Shown: positions 41,602-49,286, counted from the stretch's first letter. The stretch: DNA of 50,347 bases from SKUL01 sp964487545 (GCA_964487545.1 CAZARI010000023.1:1-50347), one strand, 5' to 3'. Notes: generated by a model not told the origin, from the sequence alone. Translations and numbers: made by a program.

Positions 41602-42651
41602 ATGTCGGACAAGAAGATTTCATACTGGACAGCGCAGGTGGGTGGTTGGCTCACCTACGTGCTTGTTCTCGCTTTCTGGTCGTTGGTCACCGGACAGTTC
41701 GAGTGGCCAATTGTAAAGGTGTGGGCCACGGTTTTTGCCACCGGAATAATCGTTTCTCACTTTTTTCGATCGGTTATTCTGGCGCTGGGCTGGCTCCGAC
41801 TCAATCTATATCGCGCCATTATTCGCTTGTTTTTTGTTTCGGTGGTGATGGGCATTTTAAGTGCTTTGATTCACGCCATGATTTCTGATTTATTCTTTTC
41901 AGAAATACGGCGCTTGTTGGTTTGGCCTTTTTTTGAACTCGCCCAAGTGGTGCTGGCCTATGCGCCGCAGTTGCTCATTTGGTCGCTGATTTACTTTGCC
42001 TGGAACTATTTTAGAAACTACGAACGCGAAGAAATCAAAAACCTGCGACTGGAAGCTTCAAAAAATGAAATTGAGCTAAACAGCCTCAAAGCGCAACTCA
42101 ACCCGCACTTTATGTTCAATGCCATGAACAGCATCCGCGCGTTGATTGATGAAAATCCGGAGTTGGCTAAAAAATCAATCACCCAGTTGTCGATGATTCT
42201 TCGCAACAGTTTGATTGTCGGCAAGTACCAATTTATAACCCTGGAGGAAGAACTGCGCGTGGTGCGCAATTACCTCGATCTAGAAGGCATCCGATACGAG
42301 GAACGCTTGAAGTCGACGTATGAAATTGAACCGGGTTTGCTCAACGAACAAGTGCCTCCACTGATGATTCAAACGCTGGTAGAGAATGCCATCAAGCACG
42401 GCATTTCAAAATTGATTGAAGGCGGAAGGATTGCCATTTCCGTTTATCGGGCGCAGGATGATTTTGTGGTGGAGGTGCGCAACACGGGCTCGATTAATGC
42501 CGCAACAGTGCCGCTAACAGGTATCGGATTATCCAACACGCGCAAGCGGCTTGAACTGTTATATAAAGGGCAGGCTGACTTTGAAATTTATAAGAGCGAC
42601 GAAGAGGTCATTGCCAAATTGAATTTTCCATTAAATTACACCAGAACATGA
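41602..42651 (+). CDS. LytS-type sensor histidine kinase
   Basis: A 349-residue membrane kinase. ATG at 41602 starts MSDKKISYWTAQVGGWLTYV; a TTG 20 codons upstream is rejected. Four membrane helices (about 12-30, 42-62, 73-96, 113-135) without a large sensor domain, then a coiled linker and a His_kinase domain: LKAQLNPHFMFNAMNSIRAL carries the phospho-acceptor His, followed by a HATPase with IQTLVENAIKHGI (N-box), VRNTGS and GIGLSNTRKRLELLY (G-box). It is a complete LytS/YpdA-type kinase. It overlaps the LytTR regulator gene by 4 bases, giving a coupled pair. The four-helix sensor head suggests it senses a membrane or lipid state (inference). Confidence 0.93.
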   Translation: MSDKKISYWTAQVGGWLTYVLVLAFWSLVTGQFEWPIVKVWATVFATGIIVSHFFRSVILALGWLRLNLYRAIIRLFFVSVVMGILSALIHAMISDLFFSEIRRLLVWPFFELAQVVLAYAPQLLIWSLIYFAWNYFRNYEREEIKNLRLEASKNEIELNSLKAQLNPHFMFNAMNSIRALIDENPELAKKSITQLSMILRNSLIVGKYQFITLEEELRVVRNYLDLEGIRYEERLKSTYEIEPGLLNEQVPPLMIQTLVENAIKHGISKLIEGGRIAISVYRAQDDFVVEVRNTGSINAATVPLTGIGLSNTRKRLELLYKGQADFEIYKSDEEVIAKLNFPLNYTRT

Positions 42652-43379
42652 AAACATTGCTAATTGATGATGAACGTTTGGCGCGAAAGGAGCTGAGAAA
42701 GCTGCTCGAAGCCTTTCCGCAGGTGGAGATAGTGGGGGAGTGCCAAAATGCCGAAGAAGCCCGTGAGATGATCGAAACGCTGATGCCCGATTTGATTTTC
42801 CTCGATATTCAGATGCCGGGCAAGTCGGGTTTTGATTTGTTAGAATCGCTGGAGTACCTGCCCAGGGTCATTTTTATTACCGCCTATGACGAGTATGCAA
42901 TTAAGGCTTTTGAGTTCAATGCCTTTGATTATCTGTTAAAACCGGTTGAATTCCATCGCCTTGAAGCATCGATTGATCGGGTGGAAAAAGAAATTGCCGA
43001 ATCGCAAAGCAGCAATCAACGCGGGTTGCCGAACCGTAAAATGCTGAGCCAACACGATCAGATTTTTTTGAAAGACGGCGACCGATGCTGGTTGGTAAAA
43101 CTTTCGGAGGTGCGGCTTTTTGAATCGGAAGGCAACTATGTGCGGGTTTATTTCGACAAAGATAAGCCGCTGGTATTAAAGTCATTGAATAGTTTGGAAG
43201 AGCGGCTCTATCCGGTAGAATTCTTTCGCGTCAACCGCAAGTTTATTGTCAATCTGAAGTTTATAGATAAAATTGAACCGTGGTTTAATGGTGGTTTACA
43301 GGTGACCCTTCAAACGGGAGAAAAGGTGGAAGTATCGCGCCGGCAGACCGCGCGGTTTAAGGAATTCATGAGTTTGTAG
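42648..43379 (+). CDS. LytTR-family response regulator
   Basis: A 243-residue regulator. Receiver with acidic Asp7-Asp8, phospho-acceptor Asp53 in LIFLDIQMPGKSG, the Thr/Ala of VIFITAYDEYA and Lys of LLKPVEF. A short basic linker (about 120-140) leads to a LytTR DNA-binding domain (about 145-243) with IFLKDGDRCWLVKL, SEVRLFESEGNYVRVYF, FRVNRKFIVNLKFI and VEVSRRQTARFKEF. LytTR proteins bind pairs of direct repeats of about nine bases, which I see just downstream (43387-43452). Translationally coupled with the LytS kinase by 4-base overlap. Confidence 0.95.
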   Translation: MKTLLIDDERLARKELRKLLEAFPQVEIVGECQNAEEAREMIETLMPDLIFLDIQMPGKSGFDLLESLEYLPRVIFITAYDEYAIKAFEFNAFDYLLKPVEFHRLEASIDRVEKEIAESQSSNQRGLPNRKMLSQHDQIFLKDGDRCWLVKLSEVRLFESEGNYVRVYFDKDKPLVLKSLNSLEERLYPVEFFRVNRKFIVNLKFIDKIEPWFNGGLQVTLQTGEKVEVSRRQTARFKEFMSL

Positions 43380-43386
43380 GCCTGTT

Positions 43387-43452
43387 TCGGTTAGTCCAAT
43401 CACCGTTAATCCACCGTTAATCCAATTTGGTCTTGCATTGGTGTCAGTTAGC
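43387..43452 (+). promoter_or_regulatory. Cluster of LytTR-type direct repeats upstream of siaC-like
   Basis: Two exact 11-base tandem copies of CACCGTTAATC (43401-43411 and 43412-43422) each contain ACCGTTAAT, which fits the LytTR box [TA][AC][CA]GTTN[AG][TG] at every position. Two further near copies are TCGGTTAGT (43387-43395) and TCAGTTAGC (43444-43452), each one mismatch off. The exact pair lies upstream of the siaC-like promoter. The motif fit is visible; binding by the neighbouring LytTR regulator is inference. Confidence 0.55.
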
Positions 43453-43466
43453 CGAATTTAGCTTTG
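43438..43466 (+). promoter_or_regulatory. Promoter of the SiaC-like gene
   Basis: TTG (43438-43440), 18-base spacer, TAGCTTTG (43459-43466). This fits TTG-N17-23-TAnnTTTG without mismatch. The ATG is 58 bases past the -7 box. The LytTR-type exact repeat pair ends 16 bases before the TTG, where an activator would be expected. Confidence 0.55.
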
Positions 43467-43523
43467 GAAGGTAAACTATAATTCAGAACTTCACGTAAAA
43501 TTGCGGACTAATTAGCCTTTATT

Positions 43524-43937
43524 ATGGAAATTCTTTACCGAGATCCCACAAATGTAACGCCTTACGTATCCTTTAATCCCGAGTCGGGAGAGTTTGTTAT
43601 AAAAGGACGTAGCATTCCCGAAAATGCAGAAATGTTTTATTCGTCCATCCTCGGATGGTTGGAGTGCCTTTGCGATGATCCGCCGGTAAAGATTGTGCTT
43701 ACCCTTCAGTTGGAGTTTCTCAATATCGCTTCTTCAAAACGGCTGCTGTTTATTCTCTACCGCTTGCTAGAAGCACGTGCCAAAGGTTCGCGGGTGATGG
43801 TAAGGTGGTGTTATGACGAACGCGATCAGGATATGCTCGAAGTGGGCGAGGATTACGCCCAAATGGTTACTGATATTCCTTTTGAGTACGTTTCATACGA
43901 CGGAAAGAGTATGATGCAGTCGATGAAGGTGAGCTAA
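43524..43937 (+). CDS. SiaC-like regulatory protein (DUF1987) lacking the usual phospho-Thr
   Basis: A 137-residue cytoplasmic protein of the SiaC family: TPYVSFNPESGEFVIKGRSI, PENAEMFYSSILGWLECL, and the end VMVRWCYDERDQDMLEVGED then YAQMVTDIPFEYVSYDG. In Pseudomonas SiaC, a Thr in an Asn-Thr-Ser-Ser stretch is phosphorylated by SiaB and dephosphorylated by SiaA, which controls the diguanylate cyclase SiaD. Here the aligned stretch is FLNIASSKR, with Ile68 and Ala69 in place of Thr and Ser (Ser70-Ser71 remain). No siaA or siaB gene is near. It may be a locked or non-phosphorylated partner-switch form. A LytTR-box promoter sits upstream. Confidence 0.85.
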   Translation: MEILYRDPTNVTPYVSFNPESGEFVIKGRSIPENAEMFYSSILGWLECLCDDPPVKIVLTLQLEFLNIASSKRLLFILYRLLEARAKGSRVMVRWCYDERDQDMLEVGEDYAQMVTDIPFEYVSYDGKSMMQSMKVS

Positions 43938-43989
43938 ACTTCTCCCTAAAAGTCGCAGCCCGCCTTTCGGGGTTGTGCATTATTTCCAC

Positions 43990-43997
43990 TACTTTTG
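43990..43997 (+). promoter_or_regulatory. Candidate -7 box of the OmpH-like gene
   Basis: TACTTTTG fits TAnnTTTG exactly, 20 bases upstream of the ATG at 44018; no TTG at a standard distance (a TTG at 43974-43976 is 13 bases away). Confidence 0.35.
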
Positions 43998-44017
43998 CCG
44001 GAAATAAAAACCGGCAC

Positions 44018-44665
44018 ATGCTCAATAAAATAAATTTAAGTCTGAATGTGTTTCTGCTCATAGCAGTGGCCTACCTGTTTTTAAAATCTCAGCCTGTTGA
44101 GGAGATTTCCGATAACAACAATACTGTTCCATCAGCAGTCAATGAACAAACCCAAAGACGCGACACTTCTGCTGTAGCGAGGACTTCGGGTTATAGACTG
44201 GCTTATGTTAGTGCAGAACGACTCAACGAAGAGTACAAGTTCATTGCCGATCAGTATGAGGAACTCGAAAAAGAGCAGATGCGCATTGAGAATCAGGTTG
44301 AGCGAAAGCTGCGCGCTGCTGAAAATCGCTACCTGGAACTCGAACGCCAAGCGCCGACGATGACCCAAACCGAGTTACAAGACGCGCAAATCGAATTGCA
44401 AAATCTGCAACAAGACATTGCCCAGTTTCAGGAAAAAGCCGCTACTGATTTCCGCCTGAAAGAGGCCAAAGCCCAAGAAGACTTTTTCAATAACATCAGC
44501 AATTACTTAGAAGAACTCAACGCATCTGATGAATATGACTTTGTGTTGACTTATCAAATTGGCGGACAGATTTTGTTGGCCAACGAATCGCTGGAAATCA
44601 CCGATATTGTCATTCAGGGGCTCAACGAGCGGTACGAAGCCTCCAAACAAAAGCCAGCACAGTAA
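44018..44665 (+). CDS. OmpH/Skp-like coiled-coil chaperone family protein, membrane-anchored
   Basis: A 215-residue protein. ATG at 44018 opens MLNKINLSLNVFLLIAVAYL, an uncleaved membrane anchor rather than a normal signal peptide. After a 45-residue linker the OmpH region begins RLAYVSAERLNEEYKFIADQ, then a long charged coiled coil (about 85-155, EELEKEQMRIENQVERKLRA), and ends LEELNASDEYDFVLTYQIGG and ANESLEITDIVIQGLNERYE, the head strands typical of Skp. Skp/OmpH holds unfolded outer-membrane proteins in the periplasm; this one would be tethered to the inner membrane. It is 1 base ahead of the DUF4924 gene. Confidence 0.85.
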   Translation: MLNKINLSLNVFLLIAVAYLFLKSQPVEEISDNNNTVPSAVNEQTQRRDTSAVARTSGYRLAYVSAERLNEEYKFIADQYEELEKEQMRIENQVERKLRAAENRYLELERQAPTMTQTELQDAQIELQNLQQDIAQFQEKAATDFRLKEAKAQEDFFNNISNYLEELNASDEYDFVLTYQIGGQILLANESLEITDIVIQGLNERYEASKQKPAQ

Positions 44666-44666
44666 A

Positions 44667-45215
44667 ATGGTAATTGCAGACCAAAAGAAACGCGAAAACA
44701 TTGCCGAATACGTGCTGTACATGTGGCAGCTCGAAGATTTGCTGCGCTCCATTGATTTAAAACCCGAAAATGTTGGCGCCATTGCAAGTCAGTTTGCCGA
44801 GTACGATGCCTCGGTTGTTGAAGCGGCCGAAAAATGGTACAAAGATTTGATTCGGAAAATGAAGGCCGAGAAGATAGAACAATCGGGTCACCTGATGGAG
44901 GTGCAAGATGTGATCATCGAACTTTATTACCTACACAACACCCTGCTCAACATCTCCAAAGACAAAAAGTATCTTGCGCTTTATGATAAGGCAACTCCTC
45001 ACTTGGTGGAATTGCGCAAAAAAAGCGGTAGAGTCAGCAACGAGGTAGAACTGTTTTTTAATGCATTGTACGGAATTCTGCTTTTGCGTATCCAGAAAAT
45101 CCCCATTTCTGCCGAAACCGAAGAAGCCATAAAAACCATTAGCGGACTCACTGCGTTTCTCGCTTCGCGGTATCACCAGATGAAATCCGGGAAAATGGAT
45201 TTTTCACACAACTGA
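44667..45215 (+). CDS. DUF4924 family protein
   Basis: A 182-residue cytoplasmic helical protein. ATG 44667 begins MVIADQKKRENIAEYVLYMW, followed by QLEDLLRSIDLKPENV, LMEVQDVIIELYYLHNTLLN and VSNEVELFFNALYGILLLRI; these are features of the Bacteroidota family DUF4924, of unknown function. It starts 1 base after the OmpH-like stop, so the two are translated in tandem. A small inverted repeat GCTCCC/GGGAGC (45219-45232) follows its stop by 3 bases and is not followed by a clear T run, so termination is uncertain. Confidence 0.82.
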   Translation: MVIADQKKRENIAEYVLYMWQLEDLLRSIDLKPENVGAIASQFAEYDASVVEAAEKWYKDLIRKMKAEKIEQSGHLMEVQDVIIELYYLHNTLLNISKDKKYLALYDKATPHLVELRKKSGRVSNEVELFFNALYGILLLRIQKIPISAETEEAIKTISGLTAFLASRYHQMKSGKMDFSHN

Positions 45216-45251
45216 TTTGCTCCCTCGGGAGCGATCGTTAAATATTTTGTT

Positions 45252-45905
45252 TTGCACCCGATAGCACAGCTCATTACAGAGGGCGAACACCAACAGCTCG
45301 ATTTTAAGTTTCAGGTAAATGATGCCCGCAAAATTGCGCGTTCGATGGTGAGTTTTGCCAATACCGATGGTGGTCGTCTGTTGATTGGGGTGAAAGACAA
45401 CGGCAAAATTTCGGGTATTCAGTCAGAAGAAGAAATCTATATGATTGAAACCGCCGCGCAGCTATACACTGAACCCGAAGTGCATTTTACACCGCTCATT
45501 TGGGAAATCGACGGTAAAACGGTGTTGGAGGTTGTGATTGCACCTTCAAAACTAAAACCACATGCGGTGCGCGAAGAAAACGGCAAACTAAAAATATACG
45601 TCCGCCAGGCCGACCGGGTCATCGAAGCCAACGGCGTGATGCTTCGCTTGTGGAAGATGGATCAGAAACGCGCAGGAGAGAACTTGTCGTTTTCGAAACC
45701 AGTCACCAAATTACTCTCGCGCATGAAGCGCAAAGGTCCGGTAGGATTTCGTTTTATCCGTCAGGTATTGCGGCTCAGTCCTGCCGAAACCGAACAAATC
45801 CTCGCCAATTTGATAAAATGGGAAATTATCGAAATGAAACCCGGCGAACGCGGTTATCGATTTGAAATCAACGAAGAAAACGAATTGCAGACTGAGGGCG
45901 AATAG
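45252..45905 (+). CDS. AlbA_2 (Schlafen-type) putative DNA-binding protein
   Basis: A 217-residue protein. An AlbA_2 domain (about 10-115) with EGEHQQLDFKFQVNDARKIA, MVSFANTDGGRLLIGVKDNG and the end KLKPHAVREENGKLKIYVRQ is followed by a winged-helix-like C-terminal region (VTKLLSRMKRKGPVGFRFIR, LILANLIKWEII type pattern). Such proteins are grouped with the divergent AAA-4/Schlafen family; most lack proven enzyme activity. The start is TTG at 45252; no ATG lies ahead of the domain, and the frame is open back to the in-frame stop of the DUF4924 gene. Role unknown. Confidence 0.8.
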   Translation: MHPIAQLITEGEHQQLDFKFQVNDARKIARSMVSFANTDGGRLLIGVKDNGKISGIQSEEEIYMIETAAQLYTEPEVHFTPLIWEIDGKTVLEVVIAPSKLKPHAVREENGKLKIYVRQADRVIEANGVMLRLWKMDQKRAGENLSFSKPVTKLLSRMKRKGPVGFRFIRQVLRLSPAETEQILANLIKWEIIEMKPGERGYRFEINEENELQTEGE

Positions 45906-45907
45906 CG

Positions 45908-46468
45908 CTAAGCCTTTTCACAGATAAAAGTATCTCCCGGTTGGATGATACCCGGTTTTTCTACCCAACCAACCAGCCCGCGGCAGGTGGCTGCAGCTTT
46001 GGTAAAGGGCACCTCGATGGTTTTTCCGAGTGCTTTTTCCATGGCCTGGTGCGGATAGATGCAGGGGCGATTTTGGCCATAAACCATCAGCACCACAGTC
46101 ATTTCATCACCCGAAAAGAATTTTAGCCGGGTCAGCGCAGCAACGCTTGATAGGTTCGGAATGCCCGACAGCAGCAGGTTGGCACCAACCCATTCGGGCA
46201 ACACCATTTCGAGCTGCATGGCATGGGCAATGGTTTTCAATTCCTCAACACTCACCGCCGACCACTGCCGGTTGTTGTGAATTTCGGTTCCGCGTGGATA
46301 AACTTTCTTTTCTCTTCCCCCCGAAATCATGGAATGGCCAAAATGTCGGTCACCGGGAATTCCGCCTAAGGCAAACGCCACCTTGGATTGCGAAGCCGTA
46401 ATAAACGATTCGGGATCGGGCGTATAGAAAACGCCTTCTACTTTTCCGATTTGTATTGCGTTGTCCAT
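45908..46468 (-). CDS. MOSC domain protein
   Basis: A 186-residue MOSC protein. KVEGVFYTPDPESF begins the beta-barrel; GGIPGDRHFGHSM, VSVEELKTIAHAM, WVGANLLLSGIPNL and the Cys-containing YGQNRPCIYPHQAM follow; the C-terminal CRGLVGWVEKPGIIQPGD closes the fold. The Cys of RPC is the likely sulfur/molybdenum-handling residue of the family. MOSC proteins are tied to molybdenum-cofactor sulfuration or reduction of N-hydroxylated compounds. It lies 3 bases after kdsA in the same direction, with no evident functional link; it may simply ride in that operon. Confidence 0.88.
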   Translation of the reverse strand: MDNAIQIGKVEGVFYTPDPESFITASQSKVAFALGGIPGDRHFGHSMISGGREKKVYPRGTEIHNNRQWSAVSVEELKTIAHAMQLEMVLPEWVGANLLLSGIPNLSSVAALTRLKFFSGDEMTVVLMVYGQNRPCIYPHQAMEKALGKTIEVPFTKAAATCRGLVGWVEKPGIIQPGDTFICEKA

Positions 46469-46471
46469 TGC

Positions 46472-47266
46472 TTAAATTCCGAGAGCTGCTTTTCTGATTG
46501 CCATGGCACGCGTCAGAATGCCTTCAAGCCGGTCGAGTTGAAGCATGGTGTGCGGATCACTCTTCGCGGTGGCCGGGGCCGGGTGCGTTTCAATAAAAAA
46601 GCCATCGGCACCGGTTGCAGCGGCCGAAAAAGCAATGGTTCCGATCATTTCGGGGTCGCCACCGGTGATTCCTTCGGTGGTATTGGGTTTTTGCACCGAA
46701 TGGGTGCAGTCCATCACCACGGGTACACCGTGCTGTTTGAGCCGTGCTATGGCGGTGGCATCCACAATCAGATCGTGGTAGCCAAAGCTAAATCCGCGTT
46801 CGCAGATCCACACCTTATCGTTGCCGGTAGATTTTACTTTCTCCACAGCAAACTTCATGGCTTCGGGAGAAACAAACTGCCCTTTTTTCACATTTACCCC
46901 TTTTCCGGTTTTGCCGGCAGCAATCAGCAAATCGGTTTGGCGGCATAAAAAAGCCGGAATCTGCAAGTAGTCAACAAAGGCAGCGGCCAAATCGGCTTCG
47001 TAGCTCTCGTGAATGTCGGTGATGGTTGGAACGCCTACTTTTTGACCCAAGCGATGAATGTACTCCAGCGCCTTTTGATCACCTATTCCGGTGAAACTAT
47101 CAAGCCTCGACCGGTTGGCTTTGCGATAACTGGCTTTAAAAACGTAGTCGATGTCCAGTTTATCGCAGATGGATTTCACGGTTTGCGCGATGGCTACCGC
47201 CTGATCAAAATCTTCCATGGCACAAGGCCCGGAGAGCAGAAAAAATCGGTTGTTATTGGGAAGCAT
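46472..47266 (-). CDS. kdsA: 3-deoxy-8-phosphooctulonate synthase (Kdo8P synthase)
   Basis: A 264-residue enzyme joining phosphoenolpyruvate with D-arabinose-5-phosphate to give Kdo-8-phosphate for lipopolysaccharide. Family blocks: LSGPCAMEDFDQAVAIA (near the N-terminus), FKASYRKANRSRLDSF, VGVPTITDIHESYEADLA, IPAFLCRQTDLLIAAG, FVSPEAMKFAVEKVKSTG, CERGFSFGYHDLIVD and VVMDCTHSVQKPN. The Cys in GPCAME marks the metal-dependent class; the metal-independent Escherichia coli type has Asn at this place. Cytoplasmic. It follows the isomerase gene kdsD by 16 bases, so substrate-making and substrate-using enzymes are in one operon. Confidence 0.95.
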   Translation of the reverse strand: MLPNNNRFFLLSGPCAMEDFDQAVAIAQTVKSICDKLDIDYVFKASYRKANRSRLDSFTGIGDQKALEYIHRLGQKVGVPTITDIHESYEADLAAAFVDYLQIPAFLCRQTDLLIAAGKTGKGVNVKKGQFVSPEAMKFAVEKVKSTGNDKVWICERGFSFGYHDLIVDATAIARLKQHGVPVVMDCTHSVQKPNTTEGITGGDPEMIGTIAFSAAATGADGFFIETHPAPATAKSDPHTMLQLDRLEGILTRAMAIRKAALGI

Positions 47267-47282
47267 ATTTTTTTACTTTCTT

Positions 47283-47888
47283 TTAGGGTTCTACGCTTCG
47301 TGCGCGGTCGCCGAGATATCCGCTGTGGTGGCGTTTTGAGTATTCGGTTTTGGTGAAACCGATTTTCTCCATCAGCAGCACGACCAGAATATCGCCCACA
47401 ACCGTCATTACGGTGGTAGAAGTAGTGGGCGTTAATCCCAGCGGACAAATTTCCTTAGGCTGACCGGTGTGCAACAGAAAATCGGCTTGATCGCCGAGCG
47501 GTGATTTTTCATGTCCACTCAGTGCTATAATTTTAATATCCGGCATCATCACCTTTGCCAGCGCAATGAGTTCGAGAATTTCGCGTGTTTTTCCGGAATT
47601 GGAAATCAGAAAAAGCACATCGTTGGGCTGCAACACGCCCAGATCGCCGTGCTGGGCTTCGCTCGGATGCAGAAAAACAGCACATGTTCCGGTGGAGCTG
47701 AGGGTAGTGGCTATGTTGTTTCCAATCTGGCCGGCTTTGCCCATCCCCGATATCACCACTTTGCCGTTTTTTTTGTGCACTTGTTCATATATCAGGTCAA
47801 TTGCACCGGTAATGATACCGTCAACAGGGATGTTCTGAATGGCTTCTACTTCGCGTGCGATGAGTTCGCGGATTTTTTCCTTAATCAT
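47283..47888 (-). CDS. kdsD: Arabinose-5-phosphate isomerase, SIS-only form
   Basis: A 201-residue SIS-domain protein. It has KVVISGMGKAGQIGNNIATT, STGTCAVFLHPSEAQHGDLG, VLFLISNSGKTREILELI, CPLGLTPTTSTTVMTVVGD and FTKTEYSKRHHSGYLG, all typical of the KdsD/KpsF family that converts ribulose-5-phosphate to arabinose-5-phosphate for Kdo. The usual C-terminal pair of CBS domains (about 130 residues more) is absent: the stop comes 16 bases before kdsA, with no remnant. SIS-only versions are known and active in other bacteria. It feeds KdsA, its neighbour. Confidence 0.88.
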   Translation of the reverse strand: MIKEKIRELIAREVEAIQNIPVDGIITGAIDLIYEQVHKKNGKVVISGMGKAGQIGNNIATTLSSTGTCAVFLHPSEAQHGDLGVLQPNDVLFLISNSGKTREILELIALAKVMMPDIKIIALSGHEKSPLGDQADFLLHTGQPKEICPLGLTPTTSTTVMTVVGDILVVLLMEKIGFTKTEYSKRHHSGYLGDRARSVEP

Positions 47889-47942
47889 GTAATGCGCTTT
47901 GCAGGCCGCAAATTACAAAAGGCGGCGCATATTCAGTATTAT

Positions 47943-48467
47943 TTAGTCGAGTACGGCAATCACGGTGATTTTAATTTCGCGGCCTACCAGAAAAGTGCCG
48001 GTGTCGGTGCCGACATTAAAATCAAATCGGTCGATGGTCATTTCTCCAGTGAGCCGGTTTTCGGAAGCAGAAAAAGGCATCGTCACTTCGCGGGTTACCT
48101 CTTTGAGTGTGAGTTGTCCCACCACGATAAATGACCCGTTTTGCAACCGATTTACCTGTAACGACCGAAACCGCACATCAGGGTATTTATCCACGTGCAG
48201 AAAATCCTCCGAACGCAGGTCTTCGTCACGTTTCTCGTTGCCCGTATCTATGGTTGATAAATCTGCCCGAACGTCGAAAGTAGATTGTTGTGGATTTTCG
48301 CGATCGAAATTCACCGAGCCTTCCCAACCGCGAATGGTTCCCGAAACGGAATTCACCCACAGGTTGCCGGCTTTAAACTCAATGAGCGAAGCATCGGCTT
48401 TGAAGCCCTGGGCCGAGATGGAGAAACTAAGGAGTAGAAAAAAGGCAGATAATAGGTAGTTGCACAT
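47943..48467 (-). CDS. YceI family protein
   Basis: A 174-residue exported protein, second YceI of the window. Signal MCNYLLSAFFLLLSFSISAQ; then the barrel with LIEFKAGNLWVNSVSGTIRG, WEGSVNFDRENPQQSTFDVR, LRSEDFLHVDKYPDVRFRS, LTLKEVTREVTMPFSASENR and the ending FDFNVGTDTGTFLVGREIKI. Isoprenoid-lipid binding in the periplasm is expected from the family. It runs in the same direction as kdsD with a 54-base gap and may precede the kdsD-kdsA genes in one transcript. It is not close in sequence to the first copy. Confidence 0.92.
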   Translation of the reverse strand: MCNYLLSAFFLLLSFSISAQGFKADASLIEFKAGNLWVNSVSGTIRGWEGSVNFDRENPQQSTFDVRADLSTIDTGNEKRDEDLRSEDFLHVDKYPDVRFRSLQVNRLQNGSFIVVGQLTLKEVTREVTMPFSASENRLTGEMTIDRFDFNVGTDTGTFLVGREIKITVIAVLD

Positions 48468-48566
48468 CGTTTTTGGCTTTTGTGAATCGTGAAGTTACAA
48501 AGGAAGCGTCGTTTTTGGGCCATTTGTAGTGTGTTGAAAATTCCTCACTTTTCTTAACTTGAGCAG

Positions 48567-49184
48567 ATGAAAGTAAAAGTCATCGTTCTGATCTTGCTGT
48601 GCGCTTTTATCGCGTTGGGAGCTAATGGCACGATCCAACAGAAACCGTGGAAGCTGGCCAAATCTGGAAAAGGTATTGAGATTTACACAAGAAAAACCGA
48701 GAGCGAAAATTTAAAGGAGTTTAAAGCGATGATGACGGTTAAAAGTTCGCTTTCTGAAGTAGCCGCCCTGATTACAGACATAGCGAAGTATGTTGAATGG
48801 CAGGACAATTGCCAACAGGCCGAAGTGGTGACGCGTATTGACGAACACACCGTAATTAGCCGCTTTACTTCCGAAACGCCCTGGCCGTTTCATGACCGCG
48901 ACATTGTGTTGAGAATGAAAAGGCAATCCGAAACCGACAACCGGTTGGTGTATGTGTTGAACAATGCGCCAAACGCTTATCCAGAGCAGAAAAATTTTGT
49001 AAGGATTCCCAAAGCAGGAGGAAGGTGGGAACTAAGCAGTGCTGGCGATGCGCAATGCGAGGTGGTTTATCAGTTTTATGCAGACCCCGGTGGCAACATA
49101 CCCAAATGGCTGGTGAAAATGTTCATTGTGCAGGGGCCCTATAATTCCTTTGTTCGGATGAAAGAAATGCTGGAGCAAGATTAG
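48567..49184 (+). CDS. START-domain lipid-binding exported protein
   Basis: A 205-residue protein. Signal peptide MKVKVIVLILLCAFIALGANG, then a START/SRPBCC fold: WKLAKSGKGIEIYTRKTESE, VKSSLSEVAALITDIAKYVE, FTSETPWPFHDRDIVLRMKR and IPKWLVKMFIVQGPYNSFVR, the last being the helical lid. Such domains bind hydrophobic molecules in a deep cavity. Ligand unknown. It is divergent from the YceI gene (99-base gap without visible signals), and both are lipid-binding folds. The 102-base gap after it to the sulfotransferase has no clear feature. Confidence 0.85.
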   Translation: MKVKVIVLILLCAFIALGANGTIQQKPWKLAKSGKGIEIYTRKTESENLKEFKAMMTVKSSLSEVAALITDIAKYVEWQDNCQQAEVVTRIDEHTVISRFTSETPWPFHDRDIVLRMKRQSETDNRLVYVLNNAPNAYPEQKNFVRIPKAGGRWELSSAGDAQCEVVYQFYADPGGNIPKWLVKMFIVQGPYNSFVRMKEMLEQD

Positions 49185-49286
49185 GGGATAGTAGGTGTCG
49201 GAGCTGCTATTTGAGCACAGATGCAGAAAATTATAGGTGCAGAATCAGTGCAGGTCTGAACGGCATAAAATCAAAAGAATCTACTC

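Noticed and set aside
43401..43422. The 11-base tandem repeat as a satellite or CRISPR-like array
   Set aside because: Only two copies with no spacers; the unit fits the LytTR box and lies upstream of a promoter.
43951..43977. Hairpin after the SiaC-like gene
   Set aside because: The arms pair poorly, with several bulges, and no T tail follows.
45219..45232. Small palindrome GCTCCC/GGGAGC as a terminator
   Set aside because: Stem of six pairs with two-base loop and no clean T run directly after it.
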